Below, one piece after another: positions 25,858 to 42,288 of a stretch of DNA of 64,000 bases. The DNA comes from Sphingosinicella sp. LHD-64 (GTDB lineage: Bacteria; Pseudomonadota; Alphaproteobacteria; Sphingomonadales; Sphingomonadaceae). The stretch lies in NCBI RefSeq assembly GCF_031157375.1, contig NZ_JAVIFV010000001.1:744001-808000 (forward strand), given 5' to 3'. The notes under the pieces were generated by a model. The model saw nothing but the letters and a program-made list of their open reading frames with translations. It was not told where the DNA came from and did not search any database. Both the position numbers and the translations under genes were made by a program. Numbering within the stretch: position 1 is the first letter of the stretch; each line of letters opens with the position of its first letter.

Positions 25858-26808
25858 ATGCTCGATATCGGCGAGCCGGTTGCGGAGAAGGAGCTGCACG
25901 CGGGTCATCCGCGGCGGTCGATTCCGACCGACATGACCTTCGCGCCCTGGATCGCGCCGGACGGCTGGCCGCTGCGCAGCTTCGCATGGCCGGCCCAAGA
26001 CCGAACGCGCGGCAGCCTGCTGTTCCTCGCCGGCCGCGGCGACTTCGTCGAGAAATATCTCGAGGCGCTGCGGCACTGGCATGAAGGCGGCTGGCATCTC
26101 GCCGGTTTCGACTGGCGGGGGCAAGGCGGATCGGGACGGCTGCTCGTCGATCGTGCGGTCTGCCACCTCGACAGCTTCGATCCGCCGCTGGACGATCTCG
26201 ACGCCTTCGTCGCGGACTGGAAGGGGCGAACGCCCGCACCGCACGTCATCGTCGCTCATTCGATGGGCGCACACCTGACGCTCCGCCTGCTCGCCGAGCG
26301 GCACGCGCAGGTCGATGCGGCCGCGCTGATGGCGCCGATGGTCGCGATCGCCGCGAGGGGACTGCCCAATGCGGCAGTACGGGCGCTCTCGGGCACGGCG
26401 GTGGCCGCGGGATTGGGGCGGCGGCGGATCTGGGGCAAGGACATCGGCAATTATGGCGGCCGGATGACATCCTGCCCGGATCGGCTCGAGGACAAGCTCT
26501 GGTGGAAGGCGGTGCAGCCCGAGACCGCGTCGGGCGCCCCGAGCTGGGGCTGGCTTTGCGCCGCCGCGCACTCGATCGCGCGGATGCAGCGCGTGCTGCC
26601 GCAATTGCCGAACCATGTTCCGTTACTGATCCTCGCCTCCGAGCTCGATCCGGTGATCGACGTCGCCGCGCTGAAACGGATCGCCGCACGGCTTCCGCAG
26701 AGCGCGCTTCGCCTCTTCCCGGGCCGCAGCCACGAGTTATTGCGCGAGGCCGACGCGCGCCGGCTGGAGGTCTTCGCGGCGATCGACAGCTTTCTGCCGG
26801 GAGGCTGA
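25858..26808 (+). CDS. alpha/beta hydrolase (serine aminopeptidase/lysophospholipase-like)
   Basis: 316 aa. The fold and motifs match the S33/monoacylglycerol-lipase group: GRGDFVEKYLE near the oxyanion loop, nucleophile in AHSMGAHLTLRLL, Asp in SELDPVID and His in GRSHELL. The substrate is probably a lipid ester. ATG 25858 has AAGGGTGCG upstream; an internal start at 25933 is possible. It is divergent from the Pro/Ala-rich membrane protein, with about 190 bases between, in which ACGGACGGGC...GCCCGTCCGT could form a hairpin. Confidence 0.85.
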   Translation: MLDIGEPVAEKELHAGHPRRSIPTDMTFAPWIAPDGWPLRSFAWPAQDRTRGSLLFLAGRGDFVEKYLEALRHWHEGGWHLAGFDWRGQGGSGRLLVDRAVCHLDSFDPPLDDLDAFVADWKGRTPAPHVIVAHSMGAHLTLRLLAERHAQVDAAALMAPMVAIAARGLPNAAVRALSGTAVAAGLGRRRIWGKDIGNYGGRMTSCPDRLEDKLWWKAVQPETASGAPSWGWLCAAAHSIARMQRVLPQLPNHVPLLILASELDPVIDVAALKRIAARLPQSALRLFPGRSHELLREADARRLEVFAAIDSFLPGG

Positions 26809-26877
26809 GGCCAGTTTGCCCGGCCCGTCGGCACGACCTATAACCCGCCGATCCAGTGCGTTTTCCGGGATCGATCC

Positions 26878-27219
26878 ATGTCCGAGAGTCCGGCACCGCC
26901 ACCTCCATCGGGCCCGCCAGGCCCGGGCGCCGGACGGGCGATCGCGCTTGCGTTGGTCGGGCTTGGGGCAGTGGTGCTTGCCTATTTCGGCTTCTTCTTC
27001 GCGATCCTGATCATCGGTTTTTCCTTCGATACCCCCGGCGCCCATTTCACCGACTCCGGTCTGTGGTTCCGCCTGCTGGCGTTGTGGCCGCCCGTCTCGT
27101 TGCTGCTCGTGGCGCTCGCCGCCGTCATCGGCATCTTCACCGGCACGCTGCGTCTGTTGTGGATCGCTCTCGGCCTGTTCGTCGCCAGCATCGTCGTGAT
27201 CGTCATCGGATTCAGATGA
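26878..27219 (+). CDS. small membrane protein, three helices
   Basis: 113 aa, not recognised. A Pro/Gly-rich cytoplasmic head (about 20 residues) is followed by three transmembrane helices (about residues 21-47, 66-88 and 91-111). The ATG follows a possible GGGATCGATCC site. It lies on the same strand as the hydrolase upstream with 69 bases between, so it may belong to the same transcript. No function can be assigned. Confidence 0.65.
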   Translation: MSESPAPPPPSGPPGPGAGRAIALALVGLGAVVLAYFGFFFAILIIGFSFDTPGAHFTDSGLWFRLLALWPPVSLLLVALAAVIGIFTGTLRLLWIALGLFVASIVVIVIGFR

Positions 27220-27377
27220 GCGCGAAGCTCATCGGCTGACCGCTGCGAGACGGATCGGTTCGGAGCGTCAACGATTTGTCAAACCCGGTGGTAGAAGTCG
27301 TCCGCCAACCTGCGGTCATCACCAATTGAGGTGAGCCGCGATCTCGGCCATGGAGAGCCGGGGCAATTGGACACGGA

Positions 27378-28595
27378 ATGGACGGCGAGCGGGATCCCGG
27401 CCCGGTGGGCGCGGACATAGCGGCGGATCTGGAGCGCTATGCGCTGCTCGCGCGCGAGCAGGCGGTGACGATCGCCCACTACAAGAAGATGTACGACCGC
27501 TCCTCGGCGCTGGCACGGATCGGCGTCTGGGAATGCGACCTTGCGACCGAAGCGCTGATCTGGACCGACGGAGTCTACGATCTGTTCGAACTGCCGCGGG
27601 GATCGGCCATTCCGCGTGCGAAGATCGTCGAGATGTACGAGGAGACGTCGCGCGCGGAGATGGAGCGGGCACGCGCCGAGGCGATCCGCGACGGCACCGG
27701 CTTCGCCCTGGACATCCTGATCCGCACGGCGCGCGGGACTATGCGGTGGCTGCGCCTGACGGCCGACATCGAGCAGGATGCGCAGGGTCGATCGGTCCGC
27801 ATCTTCGGCACCAAGCAGGACATCACCCAGGAGAGGGCCGGGCAGGAACAACTGCGCGCGCTGCAGGCCGAGCTCATCCACCTGTCGCGGCGCAGCGCGA
27901 TGAGCGCAATGGCCACGACGCTGGCCCACGAACTCAACCAGCCGCTGACCGCGATCGGCAATTATGTTGCCGGCACGCGGCGCGCCCTCGCCGATCCGGT
28001 CAGGAACGGCGCCCTGCTGGAGCGCGGTCTCGACGCGATCGAGAAGTGCGCGTTCGGCGCGGGCGACATCATCCGCTCGCTGCGCAAAATGACGAGCGAG
28101 AACCTGTCGGGACGGCGCCAGGTGAATCCGAACGCCCTGATCCAGGAGGCAGCCGCGCTCGCCATGGTCGGCGCGGACAACCGGGTCCGGCTGCACTACG
28201 ACCTTGTCGAAGGGCTCGCGATCGAGGCCGATCCGGTCCAGATCCAGCAAGTCTTCGTCAATCTCGTCCGCAACGCGATCGAGGCGATGGAGGGGTGCGA
28301 GCGGCGCGACATCGTCATCACCACCGAAGCGGCGGACGACGAGGTGCACATCCGCGTCGACGACACCGGACACGGCATCGCCCCGGACCTGCTGGCAACG
28401 ATCTTCAATCCCTTCGTCTCGTCGAAGCCCGGGGGGATGGGTGTCGGGCTGTCGGTCAGCCGGACGATCATCGAGGCGCATGGCGGCCGGATGACCGCGG
28501 CCAATCGCGCCAGGGGCGGCGGCGCCAGCTTCGCGCTCGTCCTGCCCCGCACCGGCGATGCCGATGAGGAATCGCAGCCCGCTCCGTCTGCCTAG
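27378..28595 (+). CDS. PAS-domain sensor histidine kinase (FixL/DctB-like)
   Basis: 405 aa, soluble. A PAS/PAC region (about residues 43-155; GVWECDLATEALIWTDGVYDLF, ending FGTKQDITQE) precedes a HisKA domain with phospho-accepting His in TLAHELNQPLTAIGNY and an HATPase domain (NLVRNAIEAM, DDTGHGI, GMGVGLSVSR). The AHELNQPL box is typical of the FixL/DctB class. The PAS shows no certain haem ligand. No response regulator gene is adjacent, so it is an orphan kinase here. Stimulus unknown. Confidence 0.88.
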   Translation: MDGERDPGPVGADIAADLERYALLAREQAVTIAHYKKMYDRSSALARIGVWECDLATEALIWTDGVYDLFELPRGSAIPRAKIVEMYEETSRAEMERARAEAIRDGTGFALDILIRTARGTMRWLRLTADIEQDAQGRSVRIFGTKQDITQERAGQEQLRALQAELIHLSRRSAMSAMATTLAHELNQPLTAIGNYVAGTRRALADPVRNGALLERGLDAIEKCAFGAGDIIRSLRKMTSENLSGRRQVNPNALIQEAAALAMVGADNRVRLHYDLVEGLAIEADPVQIQQVFVNLVRNAIEAMEGCERRDIVITTEAADDEVHIRVDDTGHGIAPDLLATIFNPFVSSKPGGMGVGLSVSRTIIEAHGGRMTAANRARGGGASFALVLPRTGDADEESQPAPSA

Positions 28596-28718
28596 AGCTG
28601 CTCGACGATGCGGTTCGACGCGCATCGTGTCGTCGAACCATCGCCCGACGCCGCGACGAGATTGACGTTGCGCCGGCGAGCCGGGCAGATGGCTGCGTGG
28701 GCATATGGAGAGCGATAT

Positions 28719-29756
28719 ATGAACGTGACTGCCCAATTGATGCTGCTCGGCCTCGCGGCCACCGGAACTGTCGAAGCCGCCCCGGCCCCGGGGATCTCCT
28801 GCCATGACGCACAGGCGGCCGGTGAAGGAATCCTGCCCGCGATCTTCGCGCCCGGGACGATTTCCGGCGGTGCGCACGATGCGGCGCCGACCTTCACGCC
28901 GGACGGCGCCACCGTCTTCTTCTCGCGCAGCAATCCCTCCGGCGCGGCGATCATGATCTCGCACCGGACCGCGGACGGCTGGACGACCCCGGTCGTGGCG
29001 CCCTTCTCCGGCGAATGGAACGACCTCGAGCCGGTGATGGCGCCCGACGGCTCCTACCTGCTCTTCATCTCCAGCCGGCCGACCATGCCGGGGCAGCCGC
29101 AGATCGACGGCTTCTTCAACAACCAGGTCCAGCCCGGCCAGGGCGGCAACATCTGGCGCGTCGACCGCGAAGGTGACGGCTGGAGCGCGGCGCGCCGCCT
29201 GCCCGACATCATCAATGCCGGCACCTCGGTCTTCGCGCCGTCGCTCGCGCGCGATGGCACCCTCTATTTCATGCGCTCCGACCCGGACACGCGCCGGTTC
29301 CGCCTGTACCGGGCCGAAGCGCGCGGCGACGGCTATGACTCGCCGCAGCCGCTGCCGTTCAGCACCGGCGAAGTGACCGACGTCGATCCGGCGGTCGACC
29401 CCGATCAGCGCTTCCTGATCTTCGGATCGGGCCGCTACGCCCAGCGCGGCATCGACCTGTTCATCGTCGAGCGGCAGGGCGACGGCTGGGGCGTGCCGGT
29501 CCATCTCGGCAAGAGCATCAACACCCCCCAGTCCGACGCCGAGCCGCGGCTCAGCGCCGACGGTACCACGCTCTATTTCTCGAGCGAACGCACGATCGCG
29601 CAGTCCTTCCCCCGCGTCCGTGCCGACGCGGAAACCGCGATGGCCGCGGCGGACCAATGGAACAACGGCCAGTACAATGTCTGGAGCGTGCCGATGGCGG
29701 ACGTGTTCGCACGGGTGGTCGGCCGCCGCCCCGAAGGGGCACAGACGCCGCCCTGA
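28719..29756 (+). CDS. exported TolB-like beta-propeller protein
   Basis: 345 aa. A signal peptide (MNVTAQLMLLGLAATGTVEAA) is followed by repeated WD40/PD40-like units of the form DGxTLYFxS (for example APTFTPDGATVFFSRSN, APSLARDGTLYFMRSD, EPRLSADGTTLYFSSER), giving about five or six blades. Such proteins bind partners or ligands in the periplasm. ATG 28719 has GGAGAG upstream. The adjacent downstream receptor has its own promoter. No enzymatic motif is seen. Confidence 0.75.
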   Translation: MNVTAQLMLLGLAATGTVEAAPAPGISCHDAQAAGEGILPAIFAPGTISGGAHDAAPTFTPDGATVFFSRSNPSGAAIMISHRTADGWTTPVVAPFSGEWNDLEPVMAPDGSYLLFISSRPTMPGQPQIDGFFNNQVQPGQGGNIWRVDREGDGWSAARRLPDIINAGTSVFAPSLARDGTLYFMRSDPDTRRFRLYRAEARGDGYDSPQPLPFSTGEVTDVDPAVDPDQRFLIFGSGRYAQRGIDLFIVERQGDGWGVPVHLGKSINTPQSDAEPRLSADGTTLYFSSERTIAQSFPRVRADAETAMAAADQWNNGQYNVWSVPMADVFARVVGRRPEGAQTPP

Positions 29757-29780
29757 GCACGAAAGCAATCGACACGCCTC

Positions 29781-29834
29781 TTGACAGGCTGAGAGCGCCT
29801 CGCATTAGCTCGATTAATGAGAATCGTTCGCATA
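29781..29834 (+). promoter_or_regulatory. promoter and Fur-like box at the start of the siderophore receptor gene
   Basis: TTGACA (29781-29786) and a -10-like TTAG region (about 29804-29810) place the transcription start near 29816, right at the ATG (29817). AATGAGAATCGTTCGCATA (29816-29834) matches the Fur-box pattern AATGAGAATGATTCTCATT at about 15 of 19 positions and covers the start codon. No ribosome binding site is visible. Leaderless, iron-repressed expression is inferred. Confidence 0.55.
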
Positions 29835-31943
29835 AATGCGCGCAAGGCGGCGCTGATCGCCCTGTGCTCCGGCGCCCCGCTCGCGGCCCAGCCGGCCGAA
29901 ACCCCGGCGCCGGACGAGGCGGACGAGATCATCGTGACCGGGCGGGCGAGCCGGCTTTATCGCGCCAACGAGATTTCGAGCGGCAAGCTGCCGGCCGATC
30001 CGCTCGCCTCGCCGCTCGTCATCAACGTGATCACCGAGCAGCTGATCGCCGACCAGGGCGCACGTGATGCGCAGGACCTCTACCGCAACATCCCCGGCGT
30101 CTCCTTCTTCAGCTATGCCGGCGTCACCGCGCGGGGCTTCCGGCAGGAAGAGATCTTCTACGACGGCCTGCGCGGCGATCCCTATGCCGGCTTCTCGGTA
30201 CCGCAGCTGTTCAACATCGAGCGGGTCGAGTTCCTGAAGGGCCCGGCCGGGATGCTCTACGGGCCCGGCGCCCCCGGCGGCCTCTTCAACTACATCACCC
30301 GAAAACCCACCGACCGCTTCTTCGCCCGCGTCTCCGGTTCGCTCGGCAACCGCGACCGCTACGGGGGATCGGCCGAGATCAATGCCCCGCTGGGCGCCGG
30401 CTTCGCCGCCCGCGCCGGCGTCTTCTTCGAGGATCAGGACAGCTTCCGCGTCAATGCCGGCAGCCAGACCTTCATCGCTGACGGCGGCCTGCGCTACGAT
30501 TTCGGGCCGGCCCAGCTGACGCTGCAGGCGAACCATTATGATCAGGACCTCGCCGCCAATCGCCTGCGCGGCATTCCGGCCGACAATGACGGCAATTTCC
30601 TGACCACGATCCGCTGGAACCACAACGAGCCGGGCGACTTCCTGAACCTGCGCTCCGACGTGCTGCAGGCGCGGCTCGAGGCCCAGCCGGTCCAGGGCGT
30701 CACCTTCGACGCCACCTTGCGCTACAACGACGCGCTGGAGACGCAGAATTATCACGAGCCGCAGGGCCTGTTCGATTCCGACGGCGACGGCGTCCTCGAC
30801 GCGACGATCCGCGAGTTCCGCGACCAGGCGCGCAATCAGGAGACCTGGTCGTTCGGCACCAATCTGGTCTGGACCGCCGAGCTCGGCGCCAATGTCCGCA
30901 ACCGCGTCCTCGTCGGCTATGACCGCTACACTGCCGATTTCGTGTTCGACAGCCGCCAGCTGAGGGGTCGCAACCGGGTGACGCCCGGCCTGCCCGACCC
31001 GTTGAGCCTGTTCGATCCGCAATATGGCCAGTCCGATCCGGCGACCTATAACCTGCCCGCGATGACGCGGACGCTGACCGGACAAAGGCGCGAAGGCTTC
31101 TACGTGCTCGACGAGATCACCGTCGGGCCGGTGATCGGCGTCATCGGCATGCGCCACGACCGCTTCCGGGATCGCTCCGGCACGACCAGCTTTTCGGGGA
31201 GCGACGAGACCCTTCGTGCCGGGCTCGTCTACCGCGTGACGCCGGAAATCTCGCTGTTCGGCCAATATGCACAGAGCTTCGAGCCGCAGGCGATCGCATC
31301 GCAGAACCCGCTCGCCGGCGGCCCGTTCGCGCCGACCAGCGGCGACATCTTCGAGGGCGGGGTGCGCACCGGCCTGTGGGGCGGCCGGCTCCAGTCGACG
31401 CTTGCCGTCTACCAGATTCGCCGGCGCAACATCCTCCAGGCCGATCCGCGCGGCGACCCCGGCGGCGACGGGGTGAATGACTTCGTCGCGTTCGGCGAGG
31501 TGACCAGCAAGGGTTTCGAGCTCGATCTCGCCGCCGACATCACCCCGGATTGGGTGACGACGCTCGCCTACGCCTATAACGACACCCGGATCACCGAGAC
31601 GCTGGGCACGACACCGCCGACCAACAGCGTCGGCGACCGCTTCGCCAACGCGCCGCGGCACAAGCTCGGCTTCTGGACCCGTTACCAGTTCCGCGAGCCC
31701 GGCATCGCCATTGCGTTCGGTGGCGACCATGTGTCCGAGCAGCTCAGCCTCGATGGCCAGCGCGTCCGGCCCTACATGGTGTTCGACGCCTCGCTGATCT
31801 GGGAGCGCGGGCCGTGGCGGGCGCTGGTGCGCGTCGACAACCTGTTCGACAAGACCTACGCCGCCTCCGGCTTCATCACCCGCAGCGGCCATTTCCCGGG
31901 CGAACCGCGCACCGTCTTCCTTGAAGTGACCCATCGCTGGTGA
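29817..31943 (+). CDS. TonB-dependent siderophore receptor
   Basis: 708 aa. It has a signal peptide (about residues 1-24), a TonB-box-like segment (DEIIVTG, about 36-42), a plug domain (LIADQGARDAQDLYRNIPGVSF, RGFRQEEIFYDGLRGD, ERVEFLKGPAGMLYGPGAPGG) and a barrel ending EVTHRW. The RGF and KGPA motifs are typical of the FhuE/FoxA ferric-siderophore class. It imports a ferric chelate with ExbBD-TonB energy. A Fur-like box covers the start, and the next gene (PepSY) overlaps by GTGA, so both are likely iron-repressed. Confidence 0.92.
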   Translation: MRIVRINARKAALIALCSGAPLAAQPAETPAPDEADEIIVTGRASRLYRANEISSGKLPADPLASPLVINVITEQLIADQGARDAQDLYRNIPGVSFFSYAGVTARGFRQEEIFYDGLRGDPYAGFSVPQLFNIERVEFLKGPAGMLYGPGAPGGLFNYITRKPTDRFFARVSGSLGNRDRYGGSAEINAPLGAGFAARAGVFFEDQDSFRVNAGSQTFIADGGLRYDFGPAQLTLQANHYDQDLAANRLRGIPADNDGNFLTTIRWNHNEPGDFLNLRSDVLQARLEAQPVQGVTFDATLRYNDALETQNYHEPQGLFDSDGDGVLDATIREFRDQARNQETWSFGTNLVWTAELGANVRNRVLVGYDRYTADFVFDSRQLRGRNRVTPGLPDPLSLFDPQYGQSDPATYNLPAMTRTLTGQRREGFYVLDEITVGPVIGVIGMRHDRFRDRSGTTSFSGSDETLRAGLVYRVTPEISLFGQYAQSFEPQAIASQNPLAGGPFAPTSGDIFEGGVRTGLWGGRLQSTLAVYQIRRRNILQADPRGDPGGDGVNDFVAFGEVTSKGFELDLAADITPDWVTTLAYAYNDTRITETLGTTPPTNSVGDRFANAPRHKLGFWTRYQFREPGIAIAFGGDHVSEQLSLDGQRVRPYMVFDASLIWERGPWRALVRVDNLFDKTYAASGFITRSGHFPGEPRTVFLEVTHRW

Positions 31944-33190
31944 AGGCGATCGCCCTCGATCCGCCCGCGGGCGGCGCGCGAGTGGCGAAGCAGCCGCCGG
32001 CCAAGCAGGCGCGCACCTGGTGGCTGATCCACCAGTGGGTGGGATTGAAGCTCTCGATCCTAATGAGCTTCGTGCTGCTGACCGGTACGCTCGCCGTGTT
32101 CAGCGCGGAGATGGACTGGCTGATGCGCCCGGCGCTGCGGGTCGAGGCCGGCAGCGTCCAGGGGCCGGTCAACTGGTCCGCCATCACCCGCAACTCCGCG
32201 GCCTACTGCCCCGCCTGCCGGATCCAGTCGATCGACGCGCCGGTCGCCGGCCTGTTCGCGGCCAGCGTGACGATGCGGCGGCCGGAGGGTGGCCTCTTCT
32301 TTCTGTACGCGCATCCGACCACCGGCGTGGTCCAGGGCGAGGGCCATTGGGTTGGCGCCGAGCGGGTGCTGCGCAACATGCACCGGCACCTCAACATGCC
32401 GGTCTGGCTCGGCGTGCCGATCGTCTCCGCGCTGGCGCTGCTGCTGCTCGTCAGCTTCGCCACCTCGCTGATCGTCTACAAGAAATGGTGGCGCGGCTTT
32501 AAGCGGCCGATCCGCACCCGCGACGCTCGCACCGGCTGGGGCGATTTCCATCGCCTCGCCGGCGTCTGGAGCCTGTGGTTCCTGGCCATGATCATCGTGA
32601 CGAGCCTCTGGTACCTGGTCGAATCCCTGGGCGGCGAGGCGCCGCTGGCGCCCCGTGCGACGGCACCGATGGTCGCCTTGCCGGCGCCATCGCTTGCCGA
32701 GCGGGTCGCGGCGGGCCTCGCCGCGGCACAGGCGGCGGAGCCCGCGCTGGCGATCGAGCGGGTCCAGTTCCCGACCGACCGCGTCGGCGCCTTCATCTTC
32801 GAGGGCCAGAAGAGCGCCCTCCTCGTCCGGCCGCGCGCCAATGCCGTCTGGACCTCGGCAGCGGATGGCCAGGCCCTGCTGGTGACCGACGCGCTCGACC
32901 TTTCGGTCCACCAGCGCATCTCCGAAGCCGCCGACCCGCTCCATTTCGGCACCTTCGGCGGCTACTGGACCAAGGTCCCCTGGTTCCTGTTCGGCCTGCT
33001 CCTGACCGGCCTCTCGGTCTCCGGTGCGACGCTCTATGCGATGCGCCTGAACCGCAGCAAGCAGCTTAAGGGTCAAAGCGGCGCTGTTCTCGCCCGCGCC
33101 TGGCGGGGCATGAATGTCTGGCGCTGGCCGGCGCTCGCCTTGGTGCTGACCGGCTTCGCGCTCCTGCCCACCCTGTTTTCGATCGACTAG
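31940..33190 (+). CDS. PepSY-associated transmembrane protein (iron-uptake reductase-like)
   Basis: 416 aa with four transmembrane helices (about residues 38-60, 152-175, 206-227 and 350-375) and a possible fifth near the C-terminus. The IHQWVGLKLSILMSFVLLTGTLAVF start, MHRHLNMP and the DPLHFGTFGGYWTKVPWFLFGLLLTGLSVSG region match the PepSY_TM family, often next to siderophore receptors and thought to reduce or release iron. GTG start overlaps the receptor stop (GTGA). It ends just before the rpoB promoter. Confidence 0.85.
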   Translation: MKAIALDPPAGGARVAKQPPAKQARTWWLIHQWVGLKLSILMSFVLLTGTLAVFSAEMDWLMRPALRVEAGSVQGPVNWSAITRNSAAYCPACRIQSIDAPVAGLFAASVTMRRPEGGLFFLYAHPTTGVVQGEGHWVGAERVLRNMHRHLNMPVWLGVPIVSALALLLLVSFATSLIVYKKWWRGFKRPIRTRDARTGWGDFHRLAGVWSLWFLAMIIVTSLWYLVESLGGEAPLAPRATAPMVALPAPSLAERVAAGLAAAQAAEPALAIERVQFPTDRVGAFIFEGQKSALLVRPRANAVWTSAADGQALLVTDALDLSVHQRISEAADPLHFGTFGGYWTKVPWFLFGLLLTGLSVSGATLYAMRLNRSKQLKGQSGAVLARAWRGMNVWRWPALALVLTGFALLPTLFSID

Positions 33191-33195
33191 CCCAC

Positions 33196-33224
33196 TTTAC
33201 AGTGCGTGCCCGTGTCCCTATATC
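33196..33224 (+). promoter_or_regulatory. promoter of rpoB-rpoC
   Basis: TTTACA (33196-33201), a 17-base spacer and TATATC (33219-33224) make a good sigma-70 promoter. It lies 240 bases before rpoB and only 5 bases after the PepSY gene stop codon. It gives rpoBC a start of their own, away from rplJL. Confidence 0.65.
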
Positions 33225-33416
33225 CGCTCCTCACCCCATCCCTTCGGAACAGGACGCGCCGTCGCGCAGCGCATTCAACGCATTGATCGGATTGGGTTTC
33301 TAGGACGCTGAAGCTGCGGTTTCCAGATCAAGGAGACCTGCGGCTTTTTGCGTTTGAGCGCTTCGCGATTCGAAGCTGGGCCCGGCCTTTGAGGCCAGGG
33401 AACAGAAGAAAAATGA

Positions 33417-33443
33417 GATTCCGGCCTGACGCCGGAACGACGG
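33417..33443. repeat. half repeat just before rpoB
   Basis: GATTCCGGCCTGACGCCGGAACGACGG resembles one arm of the CCCGGCC...GCCGGGATGACGG repeat family. The other arm is not seen. It ends a few bases before the AAGAGG ribosome binding site of rpoB. Confidence 0.5.
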
Positions 33444-33463
33444 CTAAGAGGCGAACAACACAC

Positions 33464-37627
<4,164 letters not shown>

Positions 37628-37634
37628 GAACCTT

Positions 37635-37748
37635 AGCCCCTCTCCCCTTGCGGGAGAGGGGTTGGGGAGAGGGGCTGCGGCTCACCTCCCCTCTCCCTCC
37701 CACCGCTGACGCGGTGGGCCCCTCCCTCTCCCGCAAGGGGAGAGGGCG
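37635..37748. repeat. repeat cluster in the rpoB-rpoC gap
   Basis: Three hairpin-forming pieces in a row: CCCCTCTCCCCTTGCGGGAGAGGGG, then CCCACCGC-TGAC-GCGGTGGG (37699-37718), then CCCTCTCCCGCAAGGGGAGAGGG. The outer two are inverted copies of each other. It resembles the secE-nusG gap element and lies inside the rpoBC transcript. Confidence 0.7.
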
Positions 37749-37765
37749 AAAGGAAGAGATAGAAA

Positions 37766-42079
<4,314 letters not shown>

Positions 42080-42103
42080 TCCTCGGGGCGTTCAGACATG
42101 CGA

Positions 42104-42142
42104 AAGCGCCCCATCGTCTAGAACGGCGGGGCGCTTTTTTGC
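42104..42142 (+). terminator. rho-independent terminator of rpoBC
   Basis: AAGCGCCCC pairs with GGGGCGCTT (9 bp) around a 15-base loop, followed by a run of T's (TTTTTTGCTTTT). It starts 25 bases after the rpoC stop codon. Confidence 0.9.
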
Positions 42143-42159
42143 TTTTCCGGAATGCGGTC

Positions 42160-42288
42160 ATGAAAGAAGCCTTCACCCTCTTCCTGCTCGCGCTGCTGAT
42201 CGTCCCGCCCTTGTGGGGAATCCGGCGTGTCCGCCGGGTGCTGCGGATGCAGGCGGCCGAGCGGCAGCGGCAGGAGAGCGACCAGTGA
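42160..42288 (+). CDS. 42-aa membrane peptide overlapping the glycosyltransferase gene
   Basis: ATG 42160 opens a 42-codon frame with one hydrophobic helix (FTLFLLALLIVPPLW, about residues 5-19) followed by a strongly basic tail (RRVRRVLRMQ) and a charged end. The stop overlaps the GTG start of the glycosyltransferase (GTGA), which suggests real translation and coupling. Not recognised as a named family; a small membrane anchor is possible. Confidence 0.5.
   Translation: MKEAFTLFLLALLIVPPLWGIRRVRRVLRMQAAERQRQESDQ

Noticed and set aside
28605-28641. inverted repeat GGTTCGACG...CGTCGAACC after the PAS kinase gene
   Set aside because: It can fold, but it has no U-run and no related copies in the window, so I do not call it a terminator or operator.
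29814-31934. 706-codon minus-strand open frame
   Set aside because: Antisense to a clear TonB-dependent receptor with signal peptide and plug motifs.
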